Shown: positions 32,546-43,182, numbered from the stretch's first letter. The stretch: 64,000 nt of DNA from Lucinisca nassula (GCA_963580285.1 CAUZLF010000717.1:186001-250000), one strand, 5' to 3'. The notes: generated by a model not told the origin, from the sequence alone. Program-made: numbers and translations.

Positions 32546-33366
32546 CATTCTGAGCAAGTTTCATGATAATTGGACCAAAACAGTGGCCTTCAGAGTGTTC
32601 ACAAGGTTTTTCTATGATTTGACCTACTGACCTACTTTTTGACCGGACATGACCCATATTCGAACTTGACCAAGATATTGTCATGATGATCATTCTGAGC
32701 AAGTTTGATTATGATTGGACCAAAATTGTGGCCTCTAGGGTGTTCACAAGGTTTTTCTATGATTTGACCCGCTGACCTACTTTTTAAGCCGACATGATCC
32801 ATATTCAAACTTCACTAAAATATTGTCACAATGATCATTCTGAGCAAGTTTGATGATGATTGGACCAAAATTGTGGCCTCTCGAGTGTTCACAAGGTTTT
32901 TCTATGATTTGACCTACTGACCTACTTTTTTACCCGACATGACCCAAATTCGAACTTGACCGAGATATTGTCATGATTATCATTCTGAGCAAGTTTGATG
33001 ATAATTGGACCAAAACTGTGGCCTCTAGTGTGTTCACAAGAAAAAGTTTACGCACGGACGACGCACGACGGACGACGGACGACGCACGACGACGCCGGAC
33101 ATCTTACTGTCACAAAAGCTCACCATGACCTTCGGTCAGGTGAGCTAAAAATGGTGGAAAACAATAACAAACACCATGAAAAATAATATTTTAGCTTTGT
33201 GCAAATGGCCTCAACAGCTTAATAAGTGGGATCAATTCCTGCCGAGACAGCAACATTTTTTAATCGAGACTGATCATGAAATCTTTTCTGTAGTCATTTA
33301 TTTCCTTCCGCTGATTCAAGAAGGGAAGCTGTCAATTTCTGGTGGAAGAATGACCACTGCACTGGT

Positions 33367-33579
33367 TTAACCCTTGTCCTGCTGAGCCCGGATATGCCTT
33401 ATCTTCCAAACAATGTAGATCCAGATCAGATGGCTTCTTCAGAAGCCATCTGATCAGGATCTACATTGTTTGTCATTCAGTTTATGAATTTGTCGCAATA
33501 ATTTGCATCAAGTAATCTGATTGGTTGTTAATCAGTAGTGGGTGTGGCATATTTAAATATTCAGCAGGACAAGGGTTAA
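33367..33579. mobile_element. H1 hairpin MITE, complete
   Basis: TTAACCCTTGTCCTGCTGA / TCAGCAGGACAAGGGTTAA form 19-bp ends with one mismatch or fewer. The hairpin GATCAGATGGCTTCTTCAGA (~33420-33470) has ~28-bp arms. The best H1 copy. Confidence 0.75.
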
Positions 33580-34423
33580 ACGTTTATGTATAAGTGTGCC
33601 CAAGAAAAGCATATTAAGTTAACTGACTGGTATGTTATAATCTAAATAGGGCTGACATTGGTGTTAAACTCCAGACAATGTACACTGTAATTCCTTATTA
33701 AATGTTTGGACACAATAACATACAAACAGAAATGGAAAGTTATGTTTTTAGCTTAGGTCAGACCTTGGCCCTAACTCTGGTATGTCAGAAGCCTGGATTA
33801 AAATTTTTGGTTCATGCAATTTGAAATGAGAAGTAAAACTTTGCCTAAATTACCTTGGTGCTTTGAGGCAAACGGCCATGGACACAGACATGTCTTTTCA
33901 AAGTATTTGTCTTTGTTTGGGGTCTAAAGTAAATTTGTTGGCATTTATTGTATGTTCTTTAAACTTGAAACTGACCAATGCAATAATGCCAGTTATTGCC
34001 ATTTGCAATAACTGGTTTTATTTTGGAGCTGACTGATAAATTTATGCTTTTAGAAAAGATCTGAGCTTAATTTTGTGTTAGTTTTTATAAATTTGCAAAC
34101 ACTTCTGGGTTTAAGCATCCGAACAATAATGATCAACTGATAGTAGTCAGAGTGGCCAAATGCTTGATTTAGGTGATTCCTTTTAATAAGCGTCTAGCGA
34201 TCCGGAAGGAAGCGTTTAACGATCTGGATTTGTTGGATGCTTTCAATTTCATCCGGGCTTCTAGGTTTCAAGGACGCATATTGTGGGAGAATCGATTTCA
34301 AAATTTTAATCTGTCTCGTTCTACAAGTTTTCGAGGCCATCTAAAGCTACGGCAACTAAATTTAAGACATGCTGGGATGGTTCCTTTCCATTCCACTTAT
34401 ACTGCGATCAGTCTCATCTGACC
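33580..34423. other. Intron 6 region, no gene supported
   Basis: A plus-strand open stretch at 34173-34421 vaguely recalls a LINE endonuclease (DLDLLDAF), but the rest does not align and it runs into a SINE; see rejected items. Confidence 0.35.
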
Positions 34424-34716
34424 ATTACTCGCAGGTTTACATTACATACAGACCAGGTTTTCAGGATGAAAGCCTACACAGTAATCATATAATTGTGGTA
34501 GGGGCTTTAACCTGCACAGGGCATGACTCTCCCTGCACAGAGGGCCTCCAGTTAGCGTCCCGATCCAAAGGATGGTGCACTTTATGACATTCATCCCTGC
34601 AAATGATACCAATGGAGCGTGTTCGGACACCGAAATTTTATCACCCTGCCGGGGGTCGAACCCGGGACCTCTAGCATTAGAGGCAAGTGCACTAACCACT
34701 GAGCTATCACACTCTG
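34424..34716 (-). mobile_element. tRNA-derived SINE (third family), copy 1
   Basis: Minus-strand head TGATAGCTCAGTGGTTAGTG (A box) and CCGGGTTCGACCCCCGG (B box). The long body ends at GTAAACCTGCGAGTAATGG. Copy 2 is at 36295-36599. No clear TSD. Confidence 0.7.
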
Positions 34717-34721
34717 AATCA

Positions 34722-35700
34722 AGGGGAATAGATACACCTTCAGGAGAGGCAACTCCTTCAAGAACATATTTATGTCCCTTACTGATAGGGGTTTATTTAG
34801 TTCCCTTGTAAATAGGTGTCTATTCTTAAAGGAAAGAATTTGCTCCTCAGGAGAAAATTCTTCCTTTAAGAGTAGTCCCCTTTAATGGAAAGGTTGGTTT
34901 ACAGGAGAGCAAATAGTTGTCTCTGTCTACTCTTAAAGGAAAGAATTTGCCCGCAGGAGCACATTTCCTTTAAGAGTAGTCCCCTTTAATGGAAAGGTTG
35001 GTTTACAGGAGAGCAAATAGTTGTCTCTGTCTACTCTTAAAGGAAAGAATCTGCTCTCCTTTAAGAGTAGACCCCTATAATGGAAAGGTTGGTTTACAGG
35101 AGAGGAAATAGTTGTCTCTGTCTACTCTTAAAGGAAAGAATTTGCTCTCCTTTAAGAGTTGACCCCTATAATGGAAAGGATGGTTTACAAGAGAGGAAAT
35201 AGTTGTCTCTGTCTACTCTTAAAGGAAAGAATTTGCTCTCCTTTAAGAGTAGACCCCTATAATGGAAAGGATGGTTTACAAGAGAGGAAATAGTTGTCTC
35301 TGTCTACTCTTAAAGGAAAGAATTTGCTCTCCTTTAAGAGTAGACCCCTATAATGGAAAGGATGGTTTACAAGAGAGGAAATAGTTGTCTCTGTCTACTC
35401 TTAAAGGAAAGAATTTGCTCTCCTTTAAGAGTAGACCCCTATAATGGAAAGGATGGTTTACAAGAGAGGAAATAGTTGTCTCTGTCTACTCTTAAAGGAA
35501 AGAATTTGCTCCTGAGGAGCAAATTCTTTCCTTTAAGAGTAGACTCCTTTAATGGAAAGGTCGGTTATAGTTGTCTGTCTACTCTTAAAGGAAAGAATTT
35601 GCCCCTCAGAAGCACATTTCCTTTAAAAGTAGAACCCTTTAATGGAAAGGTTGGTTTACAGGAGAGCAAATAGTTGTCTCCTCTGTCATGAATGGGAGAA
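34722..35700. repeat. 91-bp satellite grown from the hairpin of an H3 MITE
   Basis: The left end AAGGGGAATAGATACACCTT is an H3 MITE terminus. Then ~9 units follow, most exactly 91 bp apart (35031, 35122, 35213, 35303, 35394, 35485). Each has the stem CTACTCTTAAAGGA / TCCTTTAAGAGTAG and a spacer TTTACAAGAGAGGAAATAG. Outer units keep longer hairpin loops (CTCCTGAGGAG). It ends ~55 bp from the exon 6 donor. Confidence 0.7.
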
Positions 35701-35756
35701 AATATGCCAGTTGTATCCTTACCCCTTAAAAAAGATGTTACCTGAGATAAACGTAC

Positions 35757-35882
35757 CTGCGAGGATGAAGGTCCGACTTGAAGATTTCTAATCTGACCTT
35801 CCAGATCCCTGCATCTTGCTCCAAGCTCTCTTTTCTCCTGTTCACTGAATTCAAACTGCGTCTTCATACGGTTTATCTCAAC
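35757..35882 (-). CDS. ATRIP: ATRIP exon 6, end of coiled coil, two in-frame donors
   Basis: Encodes residues 316-357, starting VEINRMKTQFEFSEQEKREL and ending VGPSSSQ. It continues the charged helical region and then becomes Ser-rich. The chosen donor is TCGCAG|GTACGT. A second donor, TCTCAG|GTAACA, lies 15 bp downstream (exon end 35742). Using it adds VRLSQ and keeps frame, so two isoforms differing by five residues are possible. The acceptor is GTTTTTAG|GTT. The 91-bp hairpin satellite starts about 50-70 bp beyond the donor. Confidence 0.85.
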
Positions 35883-36054
35883 CTAAAAACAAGAATTCTG
35901 CCAAAGGTTTTGTCGTGCCAGTAATTGTATTTCTTGAGAAATGGACTTGAACATACCCTTTGTATGCTAGTGGACTCTTCTACCGCTATATGTTGGGCAA
36001 GTCCATTTGTCATATAAGGGGTGGCAGGCCTATTTTTTCGTTTTTATTCTATTT

Positions 36055-36183
36055 TTGATGGAAAATTCTTTTAGAAAATAGTGCAGGCCCAGATCAGATG
36101 CCGCGTTCTGCTGCATCTGATCTGGGCCTGCACTGTTTGCCAAGGTACTCCTTTAGGGGTTTCCTGCATGCAATGGGTTAAGG
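36055..36183. repeat. H2-type hairpin MITE, partial
   Basis: Palindrome TGCAGGCCCAGATCAGATGC / GCATCTGATCTGGGCCTGCA; the end reads GCATGCAATGGGTTAA. A second remnant is at 36612-36781. Confidence 0.5.
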
Positions 36184-36294
36184 TAATTTAAGGTTAGGTA
36201 CAATGAAGTATGAACAACACCAAATTGTGAGCAAAGTTTAAGTGAACCCTTACTTTGCTGGTGACCTTTCTTTCTTTCTACTGATACTGAGTCG

Positions 36295-36599
36295 GTCACA
36301 TTTGACCATTACCGTACGTGTACATTACATACACTCCAGGTTTTGCAGGATGAAAGCCTACACAGTAATCATGTAATTACGGTAGGGATCTTTAACCTGC
36401 ACAGGGGATGATTCTCCCTGCACATGGGGCCTCCAGTTAATGTCCCGATCCGAAGGAGGGTGCACTTTATGACATTCATCCCTGCAAATGATGTCAATGG
36501 AGCGTGTTTGGACACCGAAATTTTATTGCCGCTGCAGGGGATCGAACCGGGACCTCTAGCATCAGAGGCAAGTGCACTAACCACTGAGCTATCATGCTC
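36295..36599 (-). mobile_element. tRNA-derived SINE (third family), copy 2
   Basis: Same order as 34424-34716; one base is missing in the B-box region (GGGGATCGAACCGGGACC on the plus strand). Confidence 0.65.
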
Positions 36600-36814
36600 C
36601 TTAGATGTTCATTCTTTACCCTTTTTGTACCAAGGAGTCCATTTCGAAATTTAGGGGTGTCGGGTTGTGTTTTCTTCAAAATTTATTCGGAAAATGGCTT
36701 AACGTTTTGTGGCGTCTGATCTGGGCCCACACTGTTTGCCAAGGTACCTCTTTAGGGGTTTCTGGTAGTGAATGAGTTAATGAACATTATAACAAACCTT
36801 TTCTTATATAAAGG

Positions 36815-37120
36815 ATTTTTTTTTATTGATTTGAGGTTTAATGTTCCTGTCAATACTGTAACGGTCATTTTGAAGACGTTGCTTCCAATTTTGTGGGACT
36901 TTTACCCTACAATGAGATGAAATTACATCTCAAGCCCTGCCACCCAATGACACCAATAGGGTTTATAAGCATGGACAGGCCGACTCGCTCCGCTTTGCCT
37001 GGTCAGGCTTAGATCCTCTAAGCGGTTTACCAGTACTCGTGTGCAGGTCAGTTTCAGCTTTGCGTGGAAGCATCATGCAGCTCATATATTTCTTCAAGCC
37101 CCGATCGGTGGGGGCCATCT
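36815..37120 (-). repeat. CAAA-tailed SINE-like repeat
   Basis: A 300-bp copy with a degraded tail (TTTTTATTGATTTGAGG), the CCAGTACTCGTGTGCAGG block and the 5' end AGCCCCGATCGGTGGGGGCC. Confidence 0.6.
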
Positions 37121-37319
37121 TATATAAAGGAAGCTCTGCAAATGATCGAAAGAAGCTGTTTAGCGATGATGTCTATCTGCAAAAAGTAATGCCAACCCAT
37201 TTGGTTGGAGCAAAGATTTCTACTTGTTGTCTCTTCTACATCAATTTACATGTAGTTTAAATGTGCAAGCCAGCAATAAATGATCTGGTTAAACACTTTA
37301 TCCTATGATCCTAACATCA

Positions 37320-37499
37320 TCAGATATACATAGCAACAGATAAGGTAAGTATTTTGTGATAATTGAAGGATAGTTTTTGTCAATTCTCCATAAAAACCTA
37401 TGTTGTGGGTATTCATTAGAACCGCCTCGGCGAGGCGGTTCTAATGAATACCCACAGCATAGGTTTATATGGAGAAATAAGGAAAACTGTCTTTCAACT
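37320..37499. repeat. Hairpin MITE with GAACCGCCTCG core
   Basis: The core at ~37402-37467 has arms TGTGGGTATTCATTAGAACC and complement, 30 bp, perfect but for one base. Flanking TATGTT/AGCATA arms extend it. The right end is displaced to ~37820 by a SINE. Confidence 0.6.
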
Positions 37500-37512
37500 A
37501 TTACCAAAATTT

Positions 37513-37806
37513 CCATAGGGGCTTCAAGAAATATATGGGCTGCATGATGCTTCCATGCAGAGCTGAATCCGGCCCGCACACTAGTACTGGTAAACCGCTT
37601 AGAGGATCTAAGCCTGTCCAGGAACCACAGTGCGAGGCGGACCGTCCATGCTAATGACCCTATTGGTTTCATTGGGCGACAGGGCTTGAGATGTCATTTC
37701 ATCTCAATGTCGGGTAAAAGTCCCACAAAATTGGAAGCAACGTCTCCAAAATGACCTTTACAGTGTTGACGGGAACGTTAAACCTCAAATCAAACAAACA
37801 AATAAA
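37513..37806 (+). mobile_element. CAAA-tailed SINE, 13-bp TSD
   Basis: A 294-bp unit from CCATAGGGGCTTCAAG to AAATCAAACAAACAAATAAA, flanked by perfect ATTACCAAAATTT (37500-37512, 37807-37819). No clear tRNA A/B boxes, so the head type is unknown. A good reference copy of the family. Confidence 0.8.
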
Positions 37807-37819
37807 ATTACCAAAATTT

Positions 37820-37992
37820 GCACCTTATCCGTTGCTATGGCTATAACTAATATCATCAGCAGTGCTATAACATCATTTTCCATGTCTAACATGCATGATG
37901 TCACTTATCAACATTGAAAAATATCATAACTCCATCCCTGACAATAAGTGTTTTTTATTTAGCTGCTAAAACATACTTCTGCACAGAAAATG

Positions 37993-38025
<33 letters not shown>

Positions 38026-38147
38026 TTAAATGATAAAAGGATTTTCATATTTGCAGTCCTTTATATATATAAAATTCATAAACCTGCCAAAAGCTTGTTT
38101 CATAAATCCATATGAAATGAAAACTCATGCAAGATTCTCCATATATA
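37820..38147. other. Intron 5 sequence with poly(A) tract
   Basis: No exon; an A30 tract at 37993-38022. Confidence 0.4.
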
Positions 38148-38356
38148 CCATAAAAATCCTAAAAATTCGCACACCTTGTAACTTGCTGTAATTCTCCTAA
38201 AATTTTAACAAGTTTGTTTCAATATCCAGCAAGATATCCAAAAAGTGGAGATGGAATGGCAAACAATATAGACCCTGATCAGACGGAGCAGTCTTATCTG
38301 TGTCTGCACTGTTTGCTTAGGCCTGTCTGTTCCAATACTTAGGATAATTACGGTAC
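38148..38356. repeat. MITE family G, full copy
   Basis: Ends TACCATAAAAATCCTAAAAA and (inverted) TACCGTAATTATCCTAAG; the core hairpin GATCAGACGGAGCAGTC is shortened. Confidence 0.55.
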
Positions 38357-38424
38357 TAACAGCACAGATTCACCTATTCATTATTATAAGGCTTAATTTG
38401 ACAATTGCAAACAGGAACATATAC

Positions 38425-38589
38425 CTGTAAGGACTTTTCTTTGTCTGTCTGCTGCTTATTTTGTTGAGATATATGGCTAATTTTCTCTGATTTCAACTTG
38501 TCTAGGTCAGTTTCACGTCTCTTCAGATTGTCTCTCAGCACATTAATCTCTCCATCTTTGGCACATAACTCTTCTTTCAGCTTGTCTAC
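38425..38589 (-). CDS. ATRIP: ATRIP exon 5, coiled-coil core
   Basis: Encodes residues 261-315 in phase 0 at both ends, VDKLKEELCAKDGEINVLRD and onward. The sequence is strongly heptad-like, with Leu/Ile at spaced positions and many Lys/Glu. The segment AKDGEINVLRDNL matches the human ATRIP coiled coil IKNGEIKILRDSL, the best single piece of evidence for the gene name. In orthologues this coiled coil drives ATRIP dimerisation and is needed for stable ATR binding. The acceptor is AATCAACAG|GTA and the donor TTACAG|GTATAT. A TTAA-type MITE (38650-38895) ends about 60 bp from the acceptor. Confidence 0.9.
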
Positions 38590-38649
38590 CTGTTGATTGA
38601 ATCAGACATGTAAAAGTTCGAAGTGGGAATACAGCCAGTTGCTTTTTAG

Positions 38650-38895
38650 GGTATTAAGTGGAATGGGTATATTTTCAGGGAAGGCAACTCCTCCAAAAGT
38701 ATTTTCGGCTTACATGTCAATAGGGGTCAACTCTTAAAGGAAAGAATTTGCTCCTCAGGAGCAAATTCTTTCCTTTATGAGTTGACCCCTTTTTACGTGG
38801 GACAGCGCTTATAGAAAAGCGAACAGGAAGTTCCGCAAGTTGTCTCCCTTTGAAAAATGGCGGAAAAATCTGCCATGTGTTCCCATTCCCCTTCA
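38650..38895. mobile_element. H3 MITE
   Basis: ATTAAGTGGAATGGGTATAT to ATGTGTTCCCATTCCCCTTC. The hairpin AAAGGAAAGAATTTGCTCC/GGAGCAAATTCTTTCC is at ~38736-38782. Diverged ends compared with 6459-6700. Confidence 0.6.
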
Positions 38896-38899
38896 GTAT

Positions 38900-39819
38900 T
38901 TTCTTAAAGATTTTTGCAAAGAATAGTTCGATTCCCAAAGAATAGTTGTTTTCTTGTTTAGGAGACATAAAAATGTCACGGCCCAGTTGAACTAAGCATT
39001 AGGCTAACAAAGATGAAAGTGACTGAAATGTTAAGTTTTCTGTCTAAAACACCGGAATGTGAAAATGATTTAATTGCACCCAAGCAATTAGCAACATCTA
39101 ACGGTAGATGTATGCATAATAAAAATGGACTACTCTACTGTCTCATGAATGGTTGTTTTGATGCCAAATTTCCATGCAAAATAGCGAAAGCTTGGCGTGA
39201 AAAGACGAACACAGCTCATTATGCATAATAAAATTGTCATGAACGGTTATGTTTTGGTGCCAAATTTTCGCAACAGTAGTGAACACTTTGAGAGAAAAGG
39301 CGAATGCAGCTTGTATGTGTCAAGCTAAATGAGTTTATATACTGTATCTTTAATTGCTCATTCGATAGCCTAAGATTTTATGACATGTTTGGTGGTCTGC
39401 TGAACCATTTTATGACCTGTGATAACTACCATATTACCACAGTTTAAAGTTGGAGGGAAATAAAGTTGTTGTACCTGAAACTTGACAGAAATCTTGGAAT
39501 ATATTTATAAATGTAGGTTGGGGAAAATATTGGGTCCAAAACAAAAGCGTTCTCCATCTGAATTCGTTCTGTAACAAATTGTGCTATAACATTGCCCAGG
39601 TGTAGCAGCAACATATTTTCATGCACCCCCCCCCCCCCATCCCCCTCCCCCCACAAAAATAAATAACGAACAAATCAGACAGAAGGAATTCAAGCCCTTA
39701 TTTTGTAACAAAAAGAGATCTGAAAATTGAATTACAAACCTGGAACTAGTTGTTCAAAGGTAATGTAGTTGTTAGCTTATTTTATGTTTAATATAACTTT
39801 CTACAGTTCTGTCCAGTAC
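38900..39819. other. Intron 4 remainder, no feature seen
   Basis: Apart from a C-tract at 39627-39640 and two degenerate copies of an ATGCATAATAAAA / GGTTRTGTTTTGRTGCCAAAT block (39110-39270), nothing is recognised. Confidence 0.4.
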
Positions 39820-39998
39820 CTGCAGTTTAAGTGCTAAACTTTCTTGTCGTAACCTGGGAACATCATTTCCGTTGGTAAGATTCAATGAGTGATCTCTGCT
39901 CAACATGCCACTGACATCTATGGAGAAGTTTGAGTCCGAGCTGATACCTCGAGACAGAGAGCCTGGTCTCTGGGCCAGAGGAATCTCTTCAGAAGAAC
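39820..39998 (-). CDS. ATRIP: ATRIP exon 4, lead-in to coiled coil
   Basis: Encodes the rest of codon 201 and residues 202-260. It begins GSSEEIPLAQRPGSLSRG and ends RLRQESLALKLQ. The acceptor is ACTTTCTAG|GT and the donor CTGCAG|GTACTG. The last ~15 residues have the Leu/Gln/Arg heptad character of the coiled coil that continues in exon 5. No catalytic residues are expected. Confidence 0.8.
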
Positions 39999-40161
39999 CT
40001 AGAAAGTAATGCGAGGGTAACATCTCCATGTGAGATTAACACATTTTTGTGGGACACGTGTCTTCACTGTTTGCATCAATGTACAGTCTTTGTAAAACGT
40101 TTGATCGGAGTCTATACTATTGTTAATTTTTGCTTGTTTCATTTGTTTGCAGTTCAATGGC

Positions 40162-40361
40162 CTAACGCTTATCTTGCTGTTCACGACAACCCCTATCTTT
40201 GGAAACAGTGTAGATCCAGATCAGATGGCTTCTGAGCCAGATCTACACTGTTTGGCATTCAGTTTATGAATTTGTAGCAATAAATTACATCAAGTAATTT
40301 GATTAGTTGATAGACAGAAATGGGTGTGGTTTAAATGAATATTCAGCAAGATAAGGGTTAA
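40162..40361. mobile_element. H1 hairpin MITE
   Basis: CTAACGCTTATCTTGCTG to TTCAGCAAGATAAGGGTTAA. The palindrome GTGTAGATCCAGATCAGATG ... CCAGATCTACACTG has one arm shortened. Confidence 0.65.
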
Positions 40362-40835
40362 TGTAAACTGAGCCACTTGCTGATAGAAACAGGTATTCCG
40401 TTATCCAAGCATTGAACTTAGAGATGCTGATCAGACTGTGCAGATACACAGGCTGATCTGTGCCTATGTTGTTTGCAAATGCCATAAAGAGGTTTTCTCA
40501 AGTTGTGGCTCATATGATGTGTGGAAGACTTTGTAAAGTCACAAAAGATATCTGATATTTCTGACGAAAGAATGTGCACTGTACTGGTTAACCCCTTACG
40601 TATAAGCATACCCAGGAAAAGTGTGGAAAGGTAAAATAACCGGCTCAAAAATGACCTAAATTGTGTTGATTAGGCCGTTAAACTCTGATATAAACAAACA
40701 TAACTGAAATTTGACACAGTTGTGGTTTTTTTTCATAAATATTTCAGTTTTCAGAGAGAAATTTTTTAAAAGGAAATGATTCTCTCATCATACAATGAAC
40801 AAAATCTGACATGCATTACCTTTTAGATTGTCGTC

Positions 40836-41062
40836 CCCCGCCCCTCGAGGCTTGAAGAAATAGATGGTAAACCACTTAGAGGATCAGGCAAAGTGGTGCG
40901 AGTCAGACTGTCCATGCTTATAAACCCTATTGGTTCCACAGGGCTTGAGATGTCATTTCATCTCAATATTGTGTAAAAGTCCCACAAAATCGAGAGCAAC
41001 ACCTCCTAAATGACCTATACAGTGTTGATGGGGACATTAAACCTCAAATCAAACAAACAAAA
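40836..41062 (+). repeat. CAAA-tailed SINE-like copy, deleted centre
   Basis: GTCGTCCCCCGCCCCTCGAG to AAACCTCAAATCAAACAAAC, lacking the AGTACTGG section. Confidence 0.6.
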
Positions 41063-41489
41063 ACCTTTTAGACTGAAACTCACTCAAGGCTTGTCTCATG
41101 ATTTACATGAAACAGCCAGTCATGTGGAAACGACCGTAAATATTCAGGCAGAAGGCTTCTTCTCTTCTCAAGCATAGCCTTCTTCTTCTTGGTCAGCAGC
41201 CATTACGAAAACACGCCTATACAAACGTATTGAAAATTTTTCCTTCAAAAAATGAAACTTTTCTGATGAAAAATTGCGATATTTTCCTTATCACTGAGGC
41301 GGCTCTGACGAGTACCCACAACCTATGTCTTAGGGCAGGAATAAGGAAAATAATGTATACCCCCTTAAACCCCAGTTTTACTATATAAAAGTGGGGTTGA
41401 AGGGGTCAAAATTAAATAGGCGTGTTTTCGTGATGTAAAAACCCTTCAACTACGGGACTTTACCCACCTACTTCTGAACTTAGTGAAAA

Positions 41490-42350
41490 GGCTGATTGCA
41501 GATATTACCTGTGAAATTCCATCTTATTGCTAGCTCCCTTCTGTCAAGGAATTTGGCCACAGACCTGTATACTTACTGTAAAGGCTGGCTTCAGTGATTA
41601 CCTGTGGACTTTCATTTTTATGCTAACTCCCTTCTGCTTTAGAATTTAGCTGTTGACTTCTAAGCTTATTGAGGCTGAGAGCAGATATTAACTGTGGAAT
41701 TCTAATGCTGCTAAGAAATTTTGTTGCTGACAAAAAGGCTGACTCCATGGAATTCCATCTTAATGCTAACTTCTTTCTGCTAAGGAATTTTGCCACTGAA
41801 TTCTAAACTTATTGAAAAGGCTGACAGCAGATATTCCCCACTAAATTCCGTTTTAATGCTAGCTCTCTTAGCTAAGGAATGTAGCTGCTGACGTCTTATC
41901 TAATTGTAAAGGCTGACTGCAGCTATTACTTACCTGTGGAATTCCATCTTAATGCTAGCTCTCTTAGCTAAGGAATTCACCTGCTGACTTCTTAACTAAT
42001 TGTAAAGGCTGACTACAGCTATTACTTCTTAACTTATTGAAAAGGCTGACTGCAGATATTACCAGGTCCTGTGGAATTCCATTCTTCTGCTAAGGAATTT
42101 ATCTGCTGATGAAAATGCTGACTACAGATTTTACCTGTGTAATTCCATCTTTAGCCAAGGAATTTAGCTGCAGACTTCTTAATTTATTGAAAAGGCTGAT
42201 TGCAGATATTACCCATGGAATTCCATCTTTATGCTTGCTCCCTTAGGTAAGGCATTTAGTCACTGACTTCTAAACTTAATGTTAAGGCTGACATGGAATT
42301 CCATCTTAATAGCTAGCTGCCTTCTGCAAAGGAATTTAGCTACAGACTTC
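41490..42350 (-). repeat. Degenerate ~100-bp tandem repeat copying exon 3 donor
   Basis: On the plus strand, units carry GCTGAYTGCAGATATTACCT, GTGGAATTCCATCTTAATGC and CTAAGGAATTTAGCTGCTGA. On the minus strand each gives ATTCCACAG|GTAATATCTGC. The true exon 3 donor is ATTCCACAG|GTAATACCTGC at 42583/42582. At least four or five units (41496, 41592, 41930 and 42122 regions) retain a usable CAG|GTAA. Confidence 0.6.
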
Positions 42351-42357
42351 TCTAAAC

Positions 42358-42556
42358 TAAACCTTTATCCTGCTGAACATGACAACCCCTACCTTTGCAA
42401 ACAGTGTAGATCCAGATCAGATGGCTTCTGAAGAAGCCATCTGATCAGGATCTACACTGTTTGACATTGAATGAATAAATTACATCAAGTAATCTGATTG
42501 GTTCGAAGGTAGAAATGGGTGTAGCTAACTTAATTATTCAGCGGGATTAGGGTTAA
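42358..42556. mobile_element. H1 hairpin MITE inserted in the donor-derived repeat
   Basis: CTAAACCTTTATCCTGCTGAA to TTCAGCGGGATTAGGGTTAA; hairpin arms of 30 bp at ~42399-42460. It separates the tandem repeat from the genuine donor. Confidence 0.65.
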
Positions 42557-42582
42557 TGAAAAGGCTTGGCTGCAGGTATTAC

Positions 42583-42919
42583 CTGTGGAATGTAAACTTG
42601 ATGAAGTCCGACTACCGCAATAACTTGATGAGGATGATGGTTGCGCAGATGAAGAGCTCGAACTAGAATCACTTTTATTCAGGTGTCTGGATCCTCCCCC
42701 AGGGTAAGAGAGATGACTCTGGTCTGACAGTCGACTAGGGTTGTCTCCCCTGCTGCCTGCACTGGAACTGTTGGAAGAGGCGCGATGGGAGACAAGAGGC
42801 CTGACAAACTTTCCTGAGGTGTCAGTCTCTGTTCTTGGCTGGCCACGGGATGTGGATGGCTGGGGCTCGGACCTCTGGGTTGTGCCAGGTTGGTGAGATG
42901 TAGAAGTTTCTGCGTAAGC
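42583..42919 (-). CDS. ATRIP: ATRIP exon 3, serine-rich linker
   Basis: Encodes residues 89-200 plus one base. The acceptor is CTTTTTCAG|GCT and the donor CCACAG|GTAATA. The frame is open for all 112 codons but has no ATG, so simple ORF scans miss it. Composition is low-complexity: many Ser, Thr, Gly, Gln and Pro, and a run of about nine serines near the end. Several SQ/TQ dipeptides (TTQ, DQS, AQP context) are the kind of site PIKK kinases use, which is inference only. It sits between the RPA-binding segment and the coiled coil, where the family has a variable disordered region. Its donor is the template of the tandem array in the downstream intron (41490-42350). Confidence 0.8.
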
Positions 42920-42934
42920 CTGAAAAAGACCCCT

Positions 42935-43135
42935 AGGAACAGATAAGGTTGGTATTTTGTGACATCTGAGGAAGGGCTTTCCCTATTTCTTCACATAAAC
43001 ATATGCTGTTGGTATTTATTAGAACCACCTTTGTGAGGCGGTTCTAATAATTACTCACAGCATAGGTTTTTATAGAGAATTGACAAAAGTATCCTTCAGT
43101 TATGACAAAATACCCGTCCTATCTGTTCCTATGAG
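42935..43135. repeat. Hairpin MITE next to the Penelope element
   Basis: Inverted ends AACAGATAAGGTTGGTATTT and AACAGATAGGACGGGTATTT surround the GAACCRCCTYWSTGAGGCGGTTC core at ~43024-43046. Confidence 0.6.
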
Positions 43136-43182
43136 ATGGCAAGGATAATTCTGATTAAGGACTGTGCTACAAGGCCTATAAA

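Larger units (their letters stand above)
28840..33151 (+). mobile_element. ~146-bp core-repeat element (family B) split by a 2.1-kb insertion
   Basis: Tandem units with TCATTCTGAGCAAGTTTGAT, GATTGGACCAAAATTGTGGC and TTGACCTACTGACCTACTTT run 28840-30440 and resume 32546-33027. They are followed by an ACGACGGACG microsatellite (33046-33100) and a 3' hairpin (CTCACCATGACC/GGTCAGGTGAG) with CTAAAAA. The 5' head is missing. The insertion 30441-32545 is flanked by CATTCTGAGCA (30430-30440, 32546-32556). A shorter relative is at 58672-59368. Confidence 0.65.

Noticed and set aside
34173..34440. Possible LINE endonuclease fragment (DLDLLDAF and a later SDH)
   Set aside because: The SDH-like part falls in the tRNA-SINE shared with 36295-36599, and the rest does not follow any endonuclease pattern beyond eight residues.
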